A stretch of 64,000 bases of DNA, from contig NZ_WOWP01000001.1 of NCBI RefSeq assembly GCF_009741375.1, forward strand, positions 1 to 64,000. Reading direction: 5' to 3'. Below the pieces are notes generated by a model. That model searched no databases. It saw nothing but the letters and a program-made list of their open reading frames with translations, and was not told where the DNA came from. The stretch is from Flavobacterium rakeshii (GTDB lineage Bacteria; Bacteroidota; Bacteroidia; Flavobacteriales; Flavobacteriaceae). Positions 16,988 to 26,540 of the stretch are shown piece by piece; positions within the stretch are counted from its first letter, which is position 1, and each line of letters starts with the position of its first letter. Position numbers and translations under genes: made by a program.

Positions 16988-17188
16988 CTATTCCTTATCA
17001 ATAAACTTTATGCCAATATTATTAGGGTAGAATAAAGGCATGAGTATAAATCCTAAAAATATAACTATTAAAAATATATTAGTCCATACATAAACATATT
17101 GATTTCGAAAAGAACTTAAAGCCTCCAATCCAAAAAAAATGGTAAAAAAGGCCCACCAATAGAACCTGAAGCGGTTAATGATTTTCAT
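16988..17188 (-). CDS. small two-helix membrane protein
   Basis: A 66-aa protein with two predicted membrane segments (about 7-24 and 33-55). A TATATTTG box lies at 17,218-17,225. Short, but the clean promoter, the start and the agreement with neighbouring small membrane genes support it. Confidence 0.5.
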   Translation of the reverse strand: MKIINRFRFYWWAFFTIFFGLEALSSFRNQYVYVWTNIFLIVIFLGFILMPLFYPNNIGIKFIDKE

Positions 17189-17490
17189 TATTATATAAGT
17201 TGTGGTTTGTAAGTCTCCAAATATAAAAACATTTTACTGAAAAAGCCGCTTCAGTAAAACACTAAAAACCCACCGTATCTTTGTACTGTGAAAATGAGAT
17301 AACAAATACTTCTTATTTAAAGATTAAAACATTTAAGATTTAAAGAATCCACCCTTACATAATCACCAATCTTTATTCAATATTTTAATCTTTCAATTTT
17401 CAATTCCCCTCCCCACTGTTTACTGCAATCCTTTTCTGCAATCCTCACTTTTAAATTTTCAATCTTTCAATCTTAAATGAACACAATGAA
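17189..17490. other. intergenic AT-rich gap before the head genes
   Basis: It holds the promoter box of the 66-aa gene and then AT-rich sequence with several near-repeats of AATCTTTCAATTTT / TTTAAATTTTCAATC. No ORF, tRNA or convincing terminator is seen. The promoter of the phage head operon should be here, but no perfect TAnnTTTG is present. Confidence 0.5.
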
Positions 17491-18516
17491 ATGACAGGAA
17501 ACATTTACATCTCCGGCCAGATAGGCTCGTTTGACGGAACCCCCGGCATAGAGCTTATAGACGTTGTAAGCCAGGTAAAAAAACAACCCAAAGCCACTGC
17601 TTTTAACGTACACATCAATTCGGAGGGCGGACTCGTAGATGTGGGTTTCGACATCTACCACTACCTCAAATCGCTGAGCAAGCCCATAACCACCATAGGC
17701 AGCGGTATAGTAGCCAGTATAGCCACCGTAATATTCATGGCAGGCAGCAAAAGGCTCATTCGTGAAAATACCCCTTTCATGATTCACCTGCCCTGGGGCG
17801 GCTCCATGGGAACGGCAGATGAACTCTCAAAATTTGCCACACAGCTAAAAAGCATCGAGAAAAAGCTCGTTGGTTTTTACAAAAACACCCTAAACATACA
17901 AGAGCAGGCCATACTCCCCCTCCTTAAAAACGAAACATGGCTTACCGCTACACAGTTAACTGATTTAGGCTTTACCACCTCGCAGCAGGTAGCCATAGCT
18001 GCAAAAGCATATTTAAAACCCAATACTATGACCAAATTTACCGAGAAAGACAGGCACTGGATGGAAAGCCTGTTTACAAAAGTGCTGGCTAAATTTAAGC
18101 ACAGCCACATGTTTAACAAAGTGGTGCAGGATGCCACCGGAACCGAAATTGATTTTACCGATCTGGAAGACGACGCCGTAATCGAAATCGGACAAATGGC
18201 AACTGTAGACGGTCTTCCGGCAGATGGCGAGTTTACAATGCCCGACGGATTTACCTACATTTTTACAGAAGGTGAACTAACCGAAATTATTGAACCCGAA
18301 GAAGATGCCCCGGCTGAAGAAGCCGCTGCACTAAGGGCAGAAAACAAAAGGCTTAAAAAACAGCTTAATGTTATTAAAGGTGAGGTAATGGCGCTTAAAA
18401 GGCAGGTTACCAGCAACTATAGCCTTGACGGAAAAAGGGCAGCTTACAAAAGACCTGCCGAAAACGACAAATTAGCCGGAATGAAAGAATACTTGAGATC
18501 TAAAAAAGCACGATAA
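17491..18516 (+). CDS. ClpP-type prohead protease fused to scaffold-like C-terminus
   Basis: A 341-aa protein. Residues 1-170 form a ClpP/S49-like serine protease with Ser76 in GIVASIA and His99 in FMIHLP; the usual third-residue position carries Glu148 in the motif NETWLTA instead of Asp. After this come a linker, an acidic stretch (about 280-300) and a coiled coil with a basic end (about 300-341), typical of a fused scaffolding domain. Such proteins mature the capsid by cleaving the scaffold. The stop overlaps the capsid gene start by one base. A second, host-type ClpP lies at 62,967. Confidence 0.85.
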   Translation: MTGNIYISGQIGSFDGTPGIELIDVVSQVKKQPKATAFNVHINSEGGLVDVGFDIYHYLKSLSKPITTIGSGIVASIATVIFMAGSKRLIRENTPFMIHLPWGGSMGTADELSKFATQLKSIEKKLVGFYKNTLNIQEQAILPLLKNETWLTATQLTDLGFTTSQQVAIAAKAYLKPNTMTKFTEKDRHWMESLFTKVLAKFKHSHMFNKVVQDATGTEIDFTDLEDDAVIEIGQMATVDGLPADGEFTMPDGFTYIFTEGELTEIIEPEEDAPAEEAAALRAENKRLKKQLNVIKGEVMALKRQVTSNYSLDGKRAAYKRPAENDKLAGMKEYLRSKKAR

Positions 18517-19574
18517 TGGCATTAGTAAATGCAGACAACCTTACACTAAATCCTCGTGAGGCCGAAACGGTAAGCGGGGTGATTTTCAGCAGAGTCTATA
18601 ACGATTCAGATCTGCAGGAATTCCACGATATTGAAACCGGAATCGATGTAAGTACACAAATTGCCTTTGCCGGACGATTAGGACTACTGGGCAAAAAAGC
18701 CGTAGGATGCACACCAAACGAGGCTGGCGGCTTTGAATTAACCGAGAAATACTGGACTCCGGTACTGGAAGATTTCCGCCTTTCTCACTGTCAGGCAGAT
18801 ATGCCGGCTCTTTTAAAGCTGTTCAAAAAGTCAAAACGCATTAACCCTGATTTCTTTGATGCTGTAGGTACCGAAGAGTTTGGCGTAATCATATCGGCAG
18901 TAGAGAGTGCCATGCTCGAAAACATGCACCGTAAAATATGGTTTAACGACACCACTGCCGAAACTGTAGATAACAATGGTGTGTTTACTAACGGAACCGA
19001 CCTGGATTACTTTAACTCGTTTGACGGACTGTTTAAACAAATTTTTGCCGAAGTACCTACCACAGCGGCAAACTATGTAAGCATCGATAAAAACGCAGGT
19101 GTTGACTATGCTTCTCAGGCTCTTGCCGAAGATGCAGCTTTAGACATCTTCGAAAAAATGGTAACCGCCGCTGATGAGCGCCTTGTATCTGCAGATGATG
19201 CTTACATTCTTGCATCACGTTCCCTAGCCGATAACTACCGTGCTACACTAAGAAAAAAGAACTTAGGTTCTGGCTTCCTTGAGGTGGTAGAAGAAGGTCG
19301 TCCGCGTCTGTTCTTCGACGGTATCGAGGTAAAAGTACGTTATGACTGGGACAGGTACATCAAAACCTACCAGGACAACGGTACCATCCACAACCTTCCG
19401 CACAGGGCTGTATTCACTACAAAATCAAACATCCCTGTAGGTACACTAAGCGACGAAGACCTTTATAAACTGGATGTGTTTTACGACAAAACCCTTAAAA
19501 CAAACATCATGGATGCTGCCTATACTATAGATGCCAAGCACCTTGAAAGCTACATGACAGTAGCAGCTTACTAA
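18516..19574 (+). CDS. phage major capsid protein
   Basis: A 352-aa protein immediately after the prohead protease, coupled to it by a TAATG overlap. Size, position, and mixed alpha/beta composition without signal or membrane segments fit an HK97-fold major capsid protein. The base composition is more GC-rich than in neighbouring host-like genes, as often seen for highly expressed structural genes. It is followed by a copy of the ~295-bp repeat. Confidence comes from the protease-capsid order and from resemblance to Bacteroidota phage capsids. Confidence 0.8.
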   Translation: MALVNADNLTLNPREAETVSGVIFSRVYNDSDLQEFHDIETGIDVSTQIAFAGRLGLLGKKAVGCTPNEAGGFELTEKYWTPVLEDFRLSHCQADMPALLKLFKKSKRINPDFFDAVGTEEFGVIISAVESAMLENMHRKIWFNDTTAETVDNNGVFTNGTDLDYFNSFDGLFKQIFAEVPTTAANYVSIDKNAGVDYASQALAEDAALDIFEKMVTAADERLVSADDAYILASRSLADNYRATLRKKNLGSGFLEVVEEGRPRLFFDGIEVKVRYDWDRYIKTYQDNGTIHNLPHRAVFTTKSNIPVGTLSDEDLYKLDVFYDKTLKTNIMDAAYTIDAKHLESYMTVAAY

Positions 19575-19589
19575 TCATAAAGCCTAATA

Positions 19590-19770
19590 ATAAAAGTGAA
19601 GTGAAGCAACGACATAATACTCTGTGGCGTAAAGAAAATTATAAATAAGGTGTTAAAAAGCATTCGCTGTTTGAGCCAAAGGCGAGTTCGAATGGTTTAG
19701 CCGAACGAAATAATTTTTAGCCTAAGGAGTCCAAGCCTTGACCTTTTCCTTCTTTTGTGTCAAGACAAAA
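19590..19770. repeat. degenerate copy of the ~295-bp dispersed repeat
   Basis: The TGTTTGAG landmark is at 19,668, with several changes from the consensus (GCCAAAGGCGAGTTCGAATG), and a hairpin follows at about 19,750-19,775. It separates the capsid gene from the rest of the head operon. The remaining gap to 19,959 is AT-rich with nothing I can name. Confidence 0.85.
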
Positions 19771-19959
19771 GAAGAATACCAAACTTTTATACTTCTAAAA
19801 CAACTAATTAAAAAAGCCTTTGCCATCACCGCGCCCGCCCGGCATTCCTTACTACACCGTGTGATTGTGCATTGCCTTTTATTTCTCTTTAGAGAAAATC
19901 TCTTCTCTATCATCTTACATCTGCAATAATTCAATCTTTAAATCTTAAAACAAAAACAT

Positions 19960-20559
19960 ATGCCAATAGATTGCACAGGAAACCTAACAGCCGATATTGT
20001 ATTTGACTGCGCTAATGCACCGGTAGCAGGTATCGAACAAAATGTTGTACTTATCAAAAAAGAAGATATTGATTATATCAATACAGCAACAAGTACTGAC
20101 AGTAGAGTCGTAATTGACAACCTTCAGCTAAAACCTGGTACTACGGGTTACCTTTTAACCGGAGTAAAACAATCCAACGGAAAAGCGTGGGAACTGGTTA
20201 AAAAAGAAAACGCACCCGATAAGTTTAAACACACCTTTAGCGGCGTGATATTTAACCCTACTGCTTCAAATAAAGAACAGGCTAATCAACTTGCTATGGG
20301 AGCTAAATATGTAGTAGTTATTGAGCAGGTATGGAAAGGCGAAGCTAATAAGGATGCCTTTGAGATACTTGGATTAACATCGGGTCTTGAACTGTCTACC
20401 ATGACAAACAACTCTAAAGAGAACGACAACATGATTATGTTTGAATTAGCCTCTGTAGACGGCTATGAAGAAGTAACCATGCCACAAACACTTCTTGATG
20501 TTGACTATGCTGCTACTAAAACAGCATTTAATAACAAGTTCGCTCAGGCAGCAGGATAA
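19960..20559 (+). CDS. phage tail-tube-like or head decoration protein
   Basis: A 199-aa soluble protein rich in beta-forming residues. The order after the capsid gene would suit a decoration protein; the composition and the C-terminal part (FELASVDGYEEVTMPQ) rather recall tail tube proteins of siphoviruses. Its stop overlaps the next start by one base (TAATG), starting a chain of coupled genes to 22,604. I cannot choose firmly between the two roles. Confidence 0.5.
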   Translation: MPIDCTGNLTADIVFDCANAPVAGIEQNVVLIKKEDIDYINTATSTDSRVVIDNLQLKPGTTGYLLTGVKQSNGKAWELVKKENAPDKFKHTFSGVIFNPTASNKEQANQLAMGAKYVVVIEQVWKGEANKDAFEILGLTSGLELSTMTNNSKENDNMIMFELASVDGYEEVTMPQTLLDVDYAATKTAFNNKFAQAAG

Positions 20560-20975
20560 TGGATTTTACCCAAATGGATATCAACACCATCGCCCGTTCA
20601 GTAACGGGTGATGGTGTGCGGTATCTCCGCCTTTTTCTGGAAGAGTATACCTCAATATTTAACGAAAGGGTAAACCCCTCCTGCCCTAAATGTTTAACCG
20701 CTTACTTAGATAAGTACAAAAACCATTTTAAAAGCATGGAAAACACCACACCATACAGGCTGCATGCCAAATATGAAAACATTCCGCTGGAGTTTGGATC
20801 TCCCATACTGGTAAACAATGCCAACATCACTACAGCATATGCCAAAAAACTGTTACAGCATAAAAACGGCAAGCGCTATTTTGCCCATATCCCGCAGGAA
20901 ATAACTCAAGAACCGGCAGAAAAGCCAAAACCAAAACGCAAACCAAGAAAAAACAACAACCAAAATAAAGCATAA
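20559..20975 (+). CDS. small phage protein with basic C-terminal tail
   Basis: A 138-aa protein with a CPKC pair (about residues 46-49) and a strongly basic, proline-rich end (KPKPKRKPRKNNNQNKA) suggestive of nucleic-acid contact. One-base TAATG overlaps join it to the genes on both sides. It is probably a head-associated or DNA-binding accessory protein. Family unknown. Confidence 0.5.
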   Translation: MDFTQMDINTIARSVTGDGVRYLRLFLEEYTSIFNERVNPSCPKCLTAYLDKYKNHFKSMENTTPYRLHAKYENIPLEFGSPILVNNANITTAYAKKLLQHKNGKRYFAHIPQEITQEPAEKPKPKRKPRKNNNQNKA

Positions 20976-22132
20976 TGAGAACCCTGTTAATAGACGTATG
21001 GAAAAGGCTCACCCCGTGGAGTAAGTCGGCCGACGTATACGCCAACGATACTGATAATGCCTATCCTGAACGCATGGACAGGCTCATAAACAACAGTGTA
21101 ACGGCAAAATCGGCAGCAGCCATAATGGTACAATACCTTATAGGTAAAGGCTACGGGGAGCAAAACGATACCATTATTCTAAACAAAAGCAAAAACACTA
21201 AACTTATAGATTTTGCCTGCGATGTGGCCGAAGCACTGGTAAAACAACGCGGGGTGTATATTCATATTAACTGGAACGCCCTGTATCAAATTGCCGATTT
21301 TAGCATTATTCCTTACGAATGGTGCAGGCTGGGCAAAGCCGATAGTAACGATTATCACGGTAAAATTGCCGTATGCAAAGAGTGGCTAAAACCTAAAAAA
21401 ACCGATATTCAGCTTATAGATGTATACAACCCTGATAAAAGGGTTATTGATGCACAGGTTGAAAAAGCAGACGGATGGAACAAATACAAAGGTCAGGTAC
21501 TTTACATTAGTATGGATACAGGGCTTATTTATCCCCTTTCCCGTATTGACAGTGTAGCTAACGATTGTGATAGCGAGGCACAGGCATCGGTATACAAAAA
21601 CAGGCTGCTACGCAAAGGCTTTTTCGGGAATACACTGGTAGTCACCCGTCCGCTTATTGGCGATGGTCTCGAACCGGGCAGCAAAGCTCTTATAGAAGCC
21701 GAAAGCGAAAGGGAAAAATTCCAACAGGCCATAAAAGATAGTCTGGGTGCCGAAAGTACCGGCGGAGTTTTATGCCTTGAAATGGATTTTGCCGGAGAAA
21801 AACTGGACGATGCCATCCTGATAAAACAAATTGAAAGCAAAATAGACGACAAACTGTTTAATTATACCGAAACCAGTGTACGTGAAAATATATTGGTAGC
21901 CTTTAACAACCTCCCTGCCGGACTTATAAAAACCAACGAAACTTCGTTGTTTGGCAATTCCGGCGAAGCCATAAGGGAAATGAAACGCACCTACTGGGAA
22001 AACACCACAAAAGAGCGTAACCTGCTCACCTCCATAATTAACCAACTGCTACAAAAATCGCAGGACTACCCAAGCCTTAAAGTTGAACCACAAAAACTGA
22101 TAGACGATGCAGCTGTTAATAACCCGAAGTGA
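20975..22132 (+). CDS. phage portal-like protein
   Basis: A 385-aa protein with an early segment on membrane-free helices, a central beta-rich clip region and a long C-terminal helical section (about 300-365, with EMKRTYWENTTKERNLL), matching the wing-stem-clip layout of siphovirus portals. It would form the ring at the capsid vertex through which DNA passes. It overlaps the next gene by 26 bp. The portal follows the protease and capsid genes instead of preceding them, which is unusual for HK97-type head modules. No terminase is visible next to it. Confidence 0.65.
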   Translation: MRTLLIDVWKRLTPWSKSADVYANDTDNAYPERMDRLINNSVTAKSAAAIMVQYLIGKGYGEQNDTIILNKSKNTKLIDFACDVAEALVKQRGVYIHINWNALYQIADFSIIPYEWCRLGKADSNDYHGKIAVCKEWLKPKKTDIQLIDVYNPDKRVIDAQVEKADGWNKYKGQVLYISMDTGLIYPLSRIDSVANDCDSEAQASVYKNRLLRKGFFGNTLVVTRPLIGDGLEPGSKALIEAESEREKFQQAIKDSLGAESTGGVLCLEMDFAGEKLDDAILIKQIESKIDDKLFNYTETSVRENILVAFNNLPAGLIKTNETSLFGNSGEAIREMKRTYWENTTKERNLLTSIINQLLQKSQDYPSLKVEPQKLIDDAAVNNPK

Positions 22133-22604
22133 TATAGCCCAATACAGGCAGATATCCAAAACCCCAAATACCGATAAACTGAATGAAATGATACTGGATG
22201 CCCAAATTCAGGATCTGGCTCCGCTTTTAGGCGAAAAGCTCTATAATAAGATAATTTTTGCCCCTCAGGATTATACCGAATTAATGGATGGTGGCACTTA
22301 CGATCACAAAGGTGAAACCTATACCAATTACGGACTTAAAATGGTGCTCTCCTATTTTGCTTACGCCAGGCACATAATATTCTCTTCGGTTACAGATACG
22401 CCTTACTCAGTAGTAGAAAAGCTTAACGACAGCAGCCGTACAGCAGATACATCGGCAAAAAAAGCCATATATACCCTTAACAGGGACAATGCCTTTAAAA
22501 TTTGGGAAAATGTAAAAAACTATCTGTTACGCACCTCTCATCCTGATTTTGACTGTAAAGGCAGCAGTACACCTCAACGACTACGATTTACTAAAATTGG
22601 ATAA
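22107..22604 (+). CDS. phage head-tail connector-like protein
   Basis: A 165-aa helical protein starting inside the end of the portal-like gene and followed after 3 bp by the fibre gene. The opening (LLITRSDIAQYRQIS) and the segment on APLLGEKLYNKI resemble head-tail adaptor proteins common in Bacteroidota phages. The role is inferred from position and overall look. Confidence 0.55.
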   Translation: MQLLITRSDIAQYRQISKTPNTDKLNEMILDAQIQDLAPLLGEKLYNKIIFAPQDYTELMDGGTYDHKGETYTNYGLKMVLSYFAYARHIIFSSVTDTPYSVVEKLNDSSRTADTSAKKAIYTLNRDNAFKIWENVKNYLLRTSHPDFDCKGSSTPQRLRFTKIG

Positions 22605-22607
22605 AAC

Positions 22608-25600
22608 ATGATTATAATAAACAGCGTAAGCAACACCCTGTTTTCTTTTAACGGGATAGAATATTTCAGGAACTACATATCGGTTGTTCGCGGTGAAAGG
22701 ATAGAGATATTTAACTGCTATGAGCGAGATGATGTAATGCTCCCGTTAACCCATTACAGCGAGGTTAGCCTTAACGGAATAACATACAGTAATGCCACCG
22801 ATTTACAGTCGGTACTACAAACCGTAATCTATTCCAGAGCCACACTGGGCAGTGACGAAGTAGAAGTTGTAGAACAAAACAATGTAGGCAAGGTTATTTA
22901 CCTTGATTATGTTAGCGGCAGTGATTTACTAACTCAGGTACTAGGAGATATAAACTCGCAAACCACACTTATTTCGGCTACAGATAACCCGGTATTCTTT
23001 ACAGCATATAAGTCGGCTTCTACAGCTTCGGTTGCCCAAAAACTTCGTTTTCAGTTTATGGGAGGAAAAGGAACCTGGGGGGCTGGCGGAAGTGCTGTAC
23101 TTCCCTCACATCTTTATCAGTTACCACCCGAATCGTTACTGCCGGAAGATATTACTGCTAACAGCAAATCTAATGTAATTTCTTTAGGACAGGTTACAAA
23201 TGAACCCGAGTTCCTAACCAAGGTAAACAGTGCAGTTAGAGATCTTACCGATACATCAAAACTACATTACTTCAGCTATTCGCTTGATAGTGTTTTGTAC
23301 TTAAAACGTTTTACGGGTCAGCCAGGCGAGTATGACGGAACGCAAACAGTACTTACTGAAACCGACTTTAATGATGCTACTAACAGTAATGTCCAGCCCG
23401 GATTATATCTCCCTGCCCTTAAGGATATTACTGCTGTTGATTCATTCACAGATTCCCCTATTACCTTAACCGATAATAATACGGGAGATAATATTACCTT
23501 TTCTGGCAGTTCTATAAAACATACTTCGGTAAACGGTGATACTACCACCTTGGATTATCAGCCAAACACTGAAGATGTAACCTACAGTATACCGGCCAAA
23601 AGTACTGATGATATATTTGCCATGCAAAGTGATGTTAACGGTATTACTATTGTTGCCAACCAGTCGGCCAGCGAACTATACCTCAAAAATGTAGACGGAA
23701 CCACACTGGCAACCATTAACCTTGGGTTCCTTAATAATGAAGGAACTACGTTTTTTTACAATGAAACCAGTGAAAAACTGGAATTGAAAAATGACGATGG
23801 TGAAGTGCTTAGTGAAGTACCTGTAAGTGCTTTTGTGGCTAACCTAATGCAGTCGGTTAACTTTAACGGATCCACACCACAAACACTTGAATTTAAAGAT
23901 GCCGAAGGTAATGTAGTTGATTCAGTATCTTTTTCTATTTCCAATATACAAGGGTTACAAAACGCCCTTGATGGTAAAATAAGTACTTCTCATCCCTCTA
24001 ACAGTATAACGTCAGGTAATCTTACTGACTGGCAAAAAGCGTTTACGGATTATGTTTCAAGACGAGAAAGCTCACCTGCAGTCTCAGAAACATTTAACGG
24101 TGACATGAACACTATGAATAAGGGAACATATATGACTTATATGTCAACTACAACAACCAATAAACCATTTACTCAGGTTGGCGGTTTGATTTCTGTAGGA
24201 TCTACAAATGTAGGCTTTCAAATATTAGGATCGAGAGACGGCAACGAATTATGGTTTAGATCTTATAGTGGCACTTATGGTGGTTGGGTAAAAATATGGA
24301 GTAGTGGAGATTTTGAGCATACAGACATTAGTAACTGGAATACAGCTTTCAGTTGGGGGGATTTTAAGGATTATGGATTAGGAACAGATTGTAAAATAAG
24401 TTCTAATTGGGATAATATAACACAATCAGGCTTTTATAGAAATGCAAACAGTAGTACTGTTGGTATTCCATTAGCTGTAGGAAGTATCGCTATGCTTCAT
24501 ATGGAAGTAAACGGTAATGCAGTACAAATGGCTTTTAGAAGTGGAGGTTCAAACTACTACATTAGAAGACGTACGACAAGTACATGGAGTTCTTGGGATT
24601 CTGTCTTAACGTCAAGTAATATAAGTACTTTGGATATAGCTAATTGGAACAAAGCTTTTGGCTGGGGAGATTTTAGAACATATGGATTAGGTGGTTATGA
24701 AAATTTAGGAAATGTCGGTGTTGATGGTTTAGATACTATTAGTAATAATACTGGATTTTATATTGTTTCAGGTATAGATACAAATATTGTTGGTACTAAT
24801 TCAGCAAAGGTTATTAATATTGGTAATCCTGCTGTGTCAACAGTTAAAGCTCAAATAGCAATTTCTCATGGAGGTTCTAGTGCAATTTCTTTTAGGAATA
24901 ATGTAACTAATTCATGTCAGAAAATATGGCATGATGGTAACTTATCTCAATCATCTATTGATAATTGGAACACTGCTTTTGGGTGGGGTGATTTTAGAGA
25001 TTTTGGATTAGGGACTAATGCTTTATCATTAAACAACTTTGATACTATAACTCAAACTGGTTTTTATTATTCTCAAGGTAATACAGTTGGAGCTCCTACA
25101 ACCAATTCCGGTATAAGCTTAATGCATATAGACCAAGGAACTAATGCCACTCAATTTGCAATGAGAAGCGGAACAGATGAATATTGGTTAAGAAGAAGAG
25201 TTGTTAATACTTGGAGTTCTTGGGTTAACATATGGACCAGTCAAAACTTTACAACTACAGACATTTCAAACTGGAACACAGCATATAACAGAGGGGATTA
25301 TAAAGATTATGGATTAGGAATAAATACTACTTTAATTTATCCCGAAACTGATTTAAACAGCATAACTGTTCCTAACGGTTTTTACACTGTTCCTAATACT
25401 ATTTTAAATATACCTACAAATGCAGGTGGGGCATTAACCGTTGAAAGATATTCTACATATATAACACAAAAATATCAGGCGGTAAATCCTGGAGATGTTG
25501 TAAGAATATTTTATCGCCATTACAAAACCGGTTCCGCATCATGGACACCATGGAGGGAAATATGGACAGATGAAAACTTCAAAGCCGATGACAAAGCCGA

Positions 25601-26036
25601 AGTTAACGATACCCTATCTTTCAAAGGAATTATCTCTTCAAATGATGATATTAATAACTATATTGTAAATGGTTTTTATTCTACCGAAAGCTCTACTACT
25701 GCAAACTTACCGATTGAAGATAAAGGTATTTTAACTGTAGCCAGCAACGGTAATAATCATTCTCAAACCTATACCAATTATAATTCAAATGAACTTTATT
25801 TCCGTACTTCAAATCCTTCGGGAGGGGGGTGGAACTCTTGGGAAAGAGTAGCTAAATCTTCTGAGAGAATTATAAATGATACTTTAACCTCTGCTCCTTC
25901 TGCTGCTTCATTAAATGCGCTTTACCCATCGGTCAAATCAACTTTTACAGTCATAGCTCCAAATGTAGGAAAAGGCAATATGTATGTAAAAACAAATACA
26001 GGATGGCTAGTATTTCTTGGTAGTACGGTATTCTAA
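22608..26036 (+). CDS. phage tail fibre with pyocin-knob-like repeats
   Basis: A 1142-aa protein. The N-terminal ~450 residues are beta-rich and probably join the virion. From about residue 460 come repeats of roughly 100-110 aa, with NWN-A landmarks near 573, 676, 784 and 885, each with a motif I-NWN-AF-WGDF-DYGLG, a TGFY strand, and an ending such as TWSSWVNIW; one or two more divergent units follow. The repeats resemble pyocin-knob/fibre repeats that bind cell-surface glycans. The DNA of the repeats (24,330-25,550) is clearly more AT-rich than the rest of the gene, which suggests recent exchange of the receptor-binding part. Confidence 0.8.
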   Translation: MIIINSVSNTLFSFNGIEYFRNYISVVRGERIEIFNCYERDDVMLPLTHYSEVSLNGITYSNATDLQSVLQTVIYSRATLGSDEVEVVEQNNVGKVIYLDYVSGSDLLTQVLGDINSQTTLISATDNPVFFTAYKSASTASVAQKLRFQFMGGKGTWGAGGSAVLPSHLYQLPPESLLPEDITANSKSNVISLGQVTNEPEFLTKVNSAVRDLTDTSKLHYFSYSLDSVLYLKRFTGQPGEYDGTQTVLTETDFNDATNSNVQPGLYLPALKDITAVDSFTDSPITLTDNNTGDNITFSGSSIKHTSVNGDTTTLDYQPNTEDVTYSIPAKSTDDIFAMQSDVNGITIVANQSASELYLKNVDGTTLATINLGFLNNEGTTFFYNETSEKLELKNDDGEVLSEVPVSAFVANLMQSVNFNGSTPQTLEFKDAEGNVVDSVSFSISNIQGLQNALDGKISTSHPSNSITSGNLTDWQKAFTDYVSRRESSPAVSETFNGDMNTMNKGTYMTYMSTTTTNKPFTQVGGLISVGSTNVGFQILGSRDGNELWFRSYSGTYGGWVKIWSSGDFEHTDISNWNTAFSWGDFKDYGLGTDCKISSNWDNITQSGFYRNANSSTVGIPLAVGSIAMLHMEVNGNAVQMAFRSGGSNYYIRRRTTSTWSSWDSVLTSSNISTLDIANWNKAFGWGDFRTYGLGGYENLGNVGVDGLDTISNNTGFYIVSGIDTNIVGTNSAKVINIGNPAVSTVKAQIAISHGGSSAISFRNNVTNSCQKIWHDGNLSQSSIDNWNTAFGWGDFRDFGLGTNALSLNNFDTITQTGFYYSQGNTVGAPTTNSGISLMHIDQGTNATQFAMRSGTDEYWLRRRVVNTWSSWVNIWTSQNFTTTDISNWNTAYNRGDYKDYGLGINTTLIYPETDLNSITVPNGFYTVPNTILNIPTNAGGALTVERYSTYITQKYQAVNPGDVVRIFYRHYKTGSASWTPWREIWTDENFKADDKAEVNDTLSFKGIISSNDDINNYIVNGFYSTESSTTANLPIEDKGILTVASNGNNHSQTYTNYNSNELYFRTSNPSGGGWNSWERVAKSSERIINDTLTSAPSAASLNALYPSVKSTFTVIAPNVGKGNMYVKTNTGWLVFLGSTVF

Positions 26037-26069
26037 ATACTTGTAAAGATTTCATCAAATCTTATCATT

Positions 26070-26537
26070 GTGGAAAAAATATGGATTGCTTTGTCAACCA
26101 TTATAGCGGGAGTACTTTCCTGTTATACCGATCTTAATCTGGCACTTATTCTGTTTGCCATAGCCACTACCCTTGATACTGCTACTGCAATACACGCACA
26201 GGCTACAATTAAAGGCCTTAGGTTTAATCCGGTAAAAGGTTATTTCTGGAAAGAAATATCGAGTACAGGGCTACGAAACTGGATGAAAAAAATGCTGTGG
26301 GAATATGGCATTTACCTCATTATGGCTTTTGCTATTGATCAATGTGTTCTTAAAAACATGATTTTATTTAAAGTACTTGGCAGGGAATTAACCCTGCCGG
26401 TACTTGCCGTATATCTTTTTGCTTTTATTGAAATGTGGAGCATAGGAGAAAATATTGAGCGGGCAGGCGGAATCAATATTTTTAAACGAATATTATCATT
26501 TATTCCCGAAAAATATCAAAAACTATTAAAACCCTAA
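26070..26537 (+). CDS. phage holin
   Basis: A 155-aa protein with a GTG start and four hydrophobic segments (about 5-22, 25-45, 85-105, 115-135), with the D-x-x-T-A motif after helix two and the closing SIGENIERAGG, as in the Bacteroidota phage holin family. It would open the cytoplasmic membrane for the endolysin encoded 3 bp downstream. An ATG is not available at the natural start. Confidence 0.8.
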   Translation: MEKIWIALSTIIAGVLSCYTDLNLALILFAIATTLDTATAIHAQATIKGLRFNPVKGYFWKEISSTGLRNWMKKMLWEYGIYLIMAFAIDQCVLKNMILFKVLGRELTLPVLAVYLFAFIEMWSIGENIERAGGINIFKRILSFIPEKYQKLLKP

Positions 26538-26540
26538 ACT

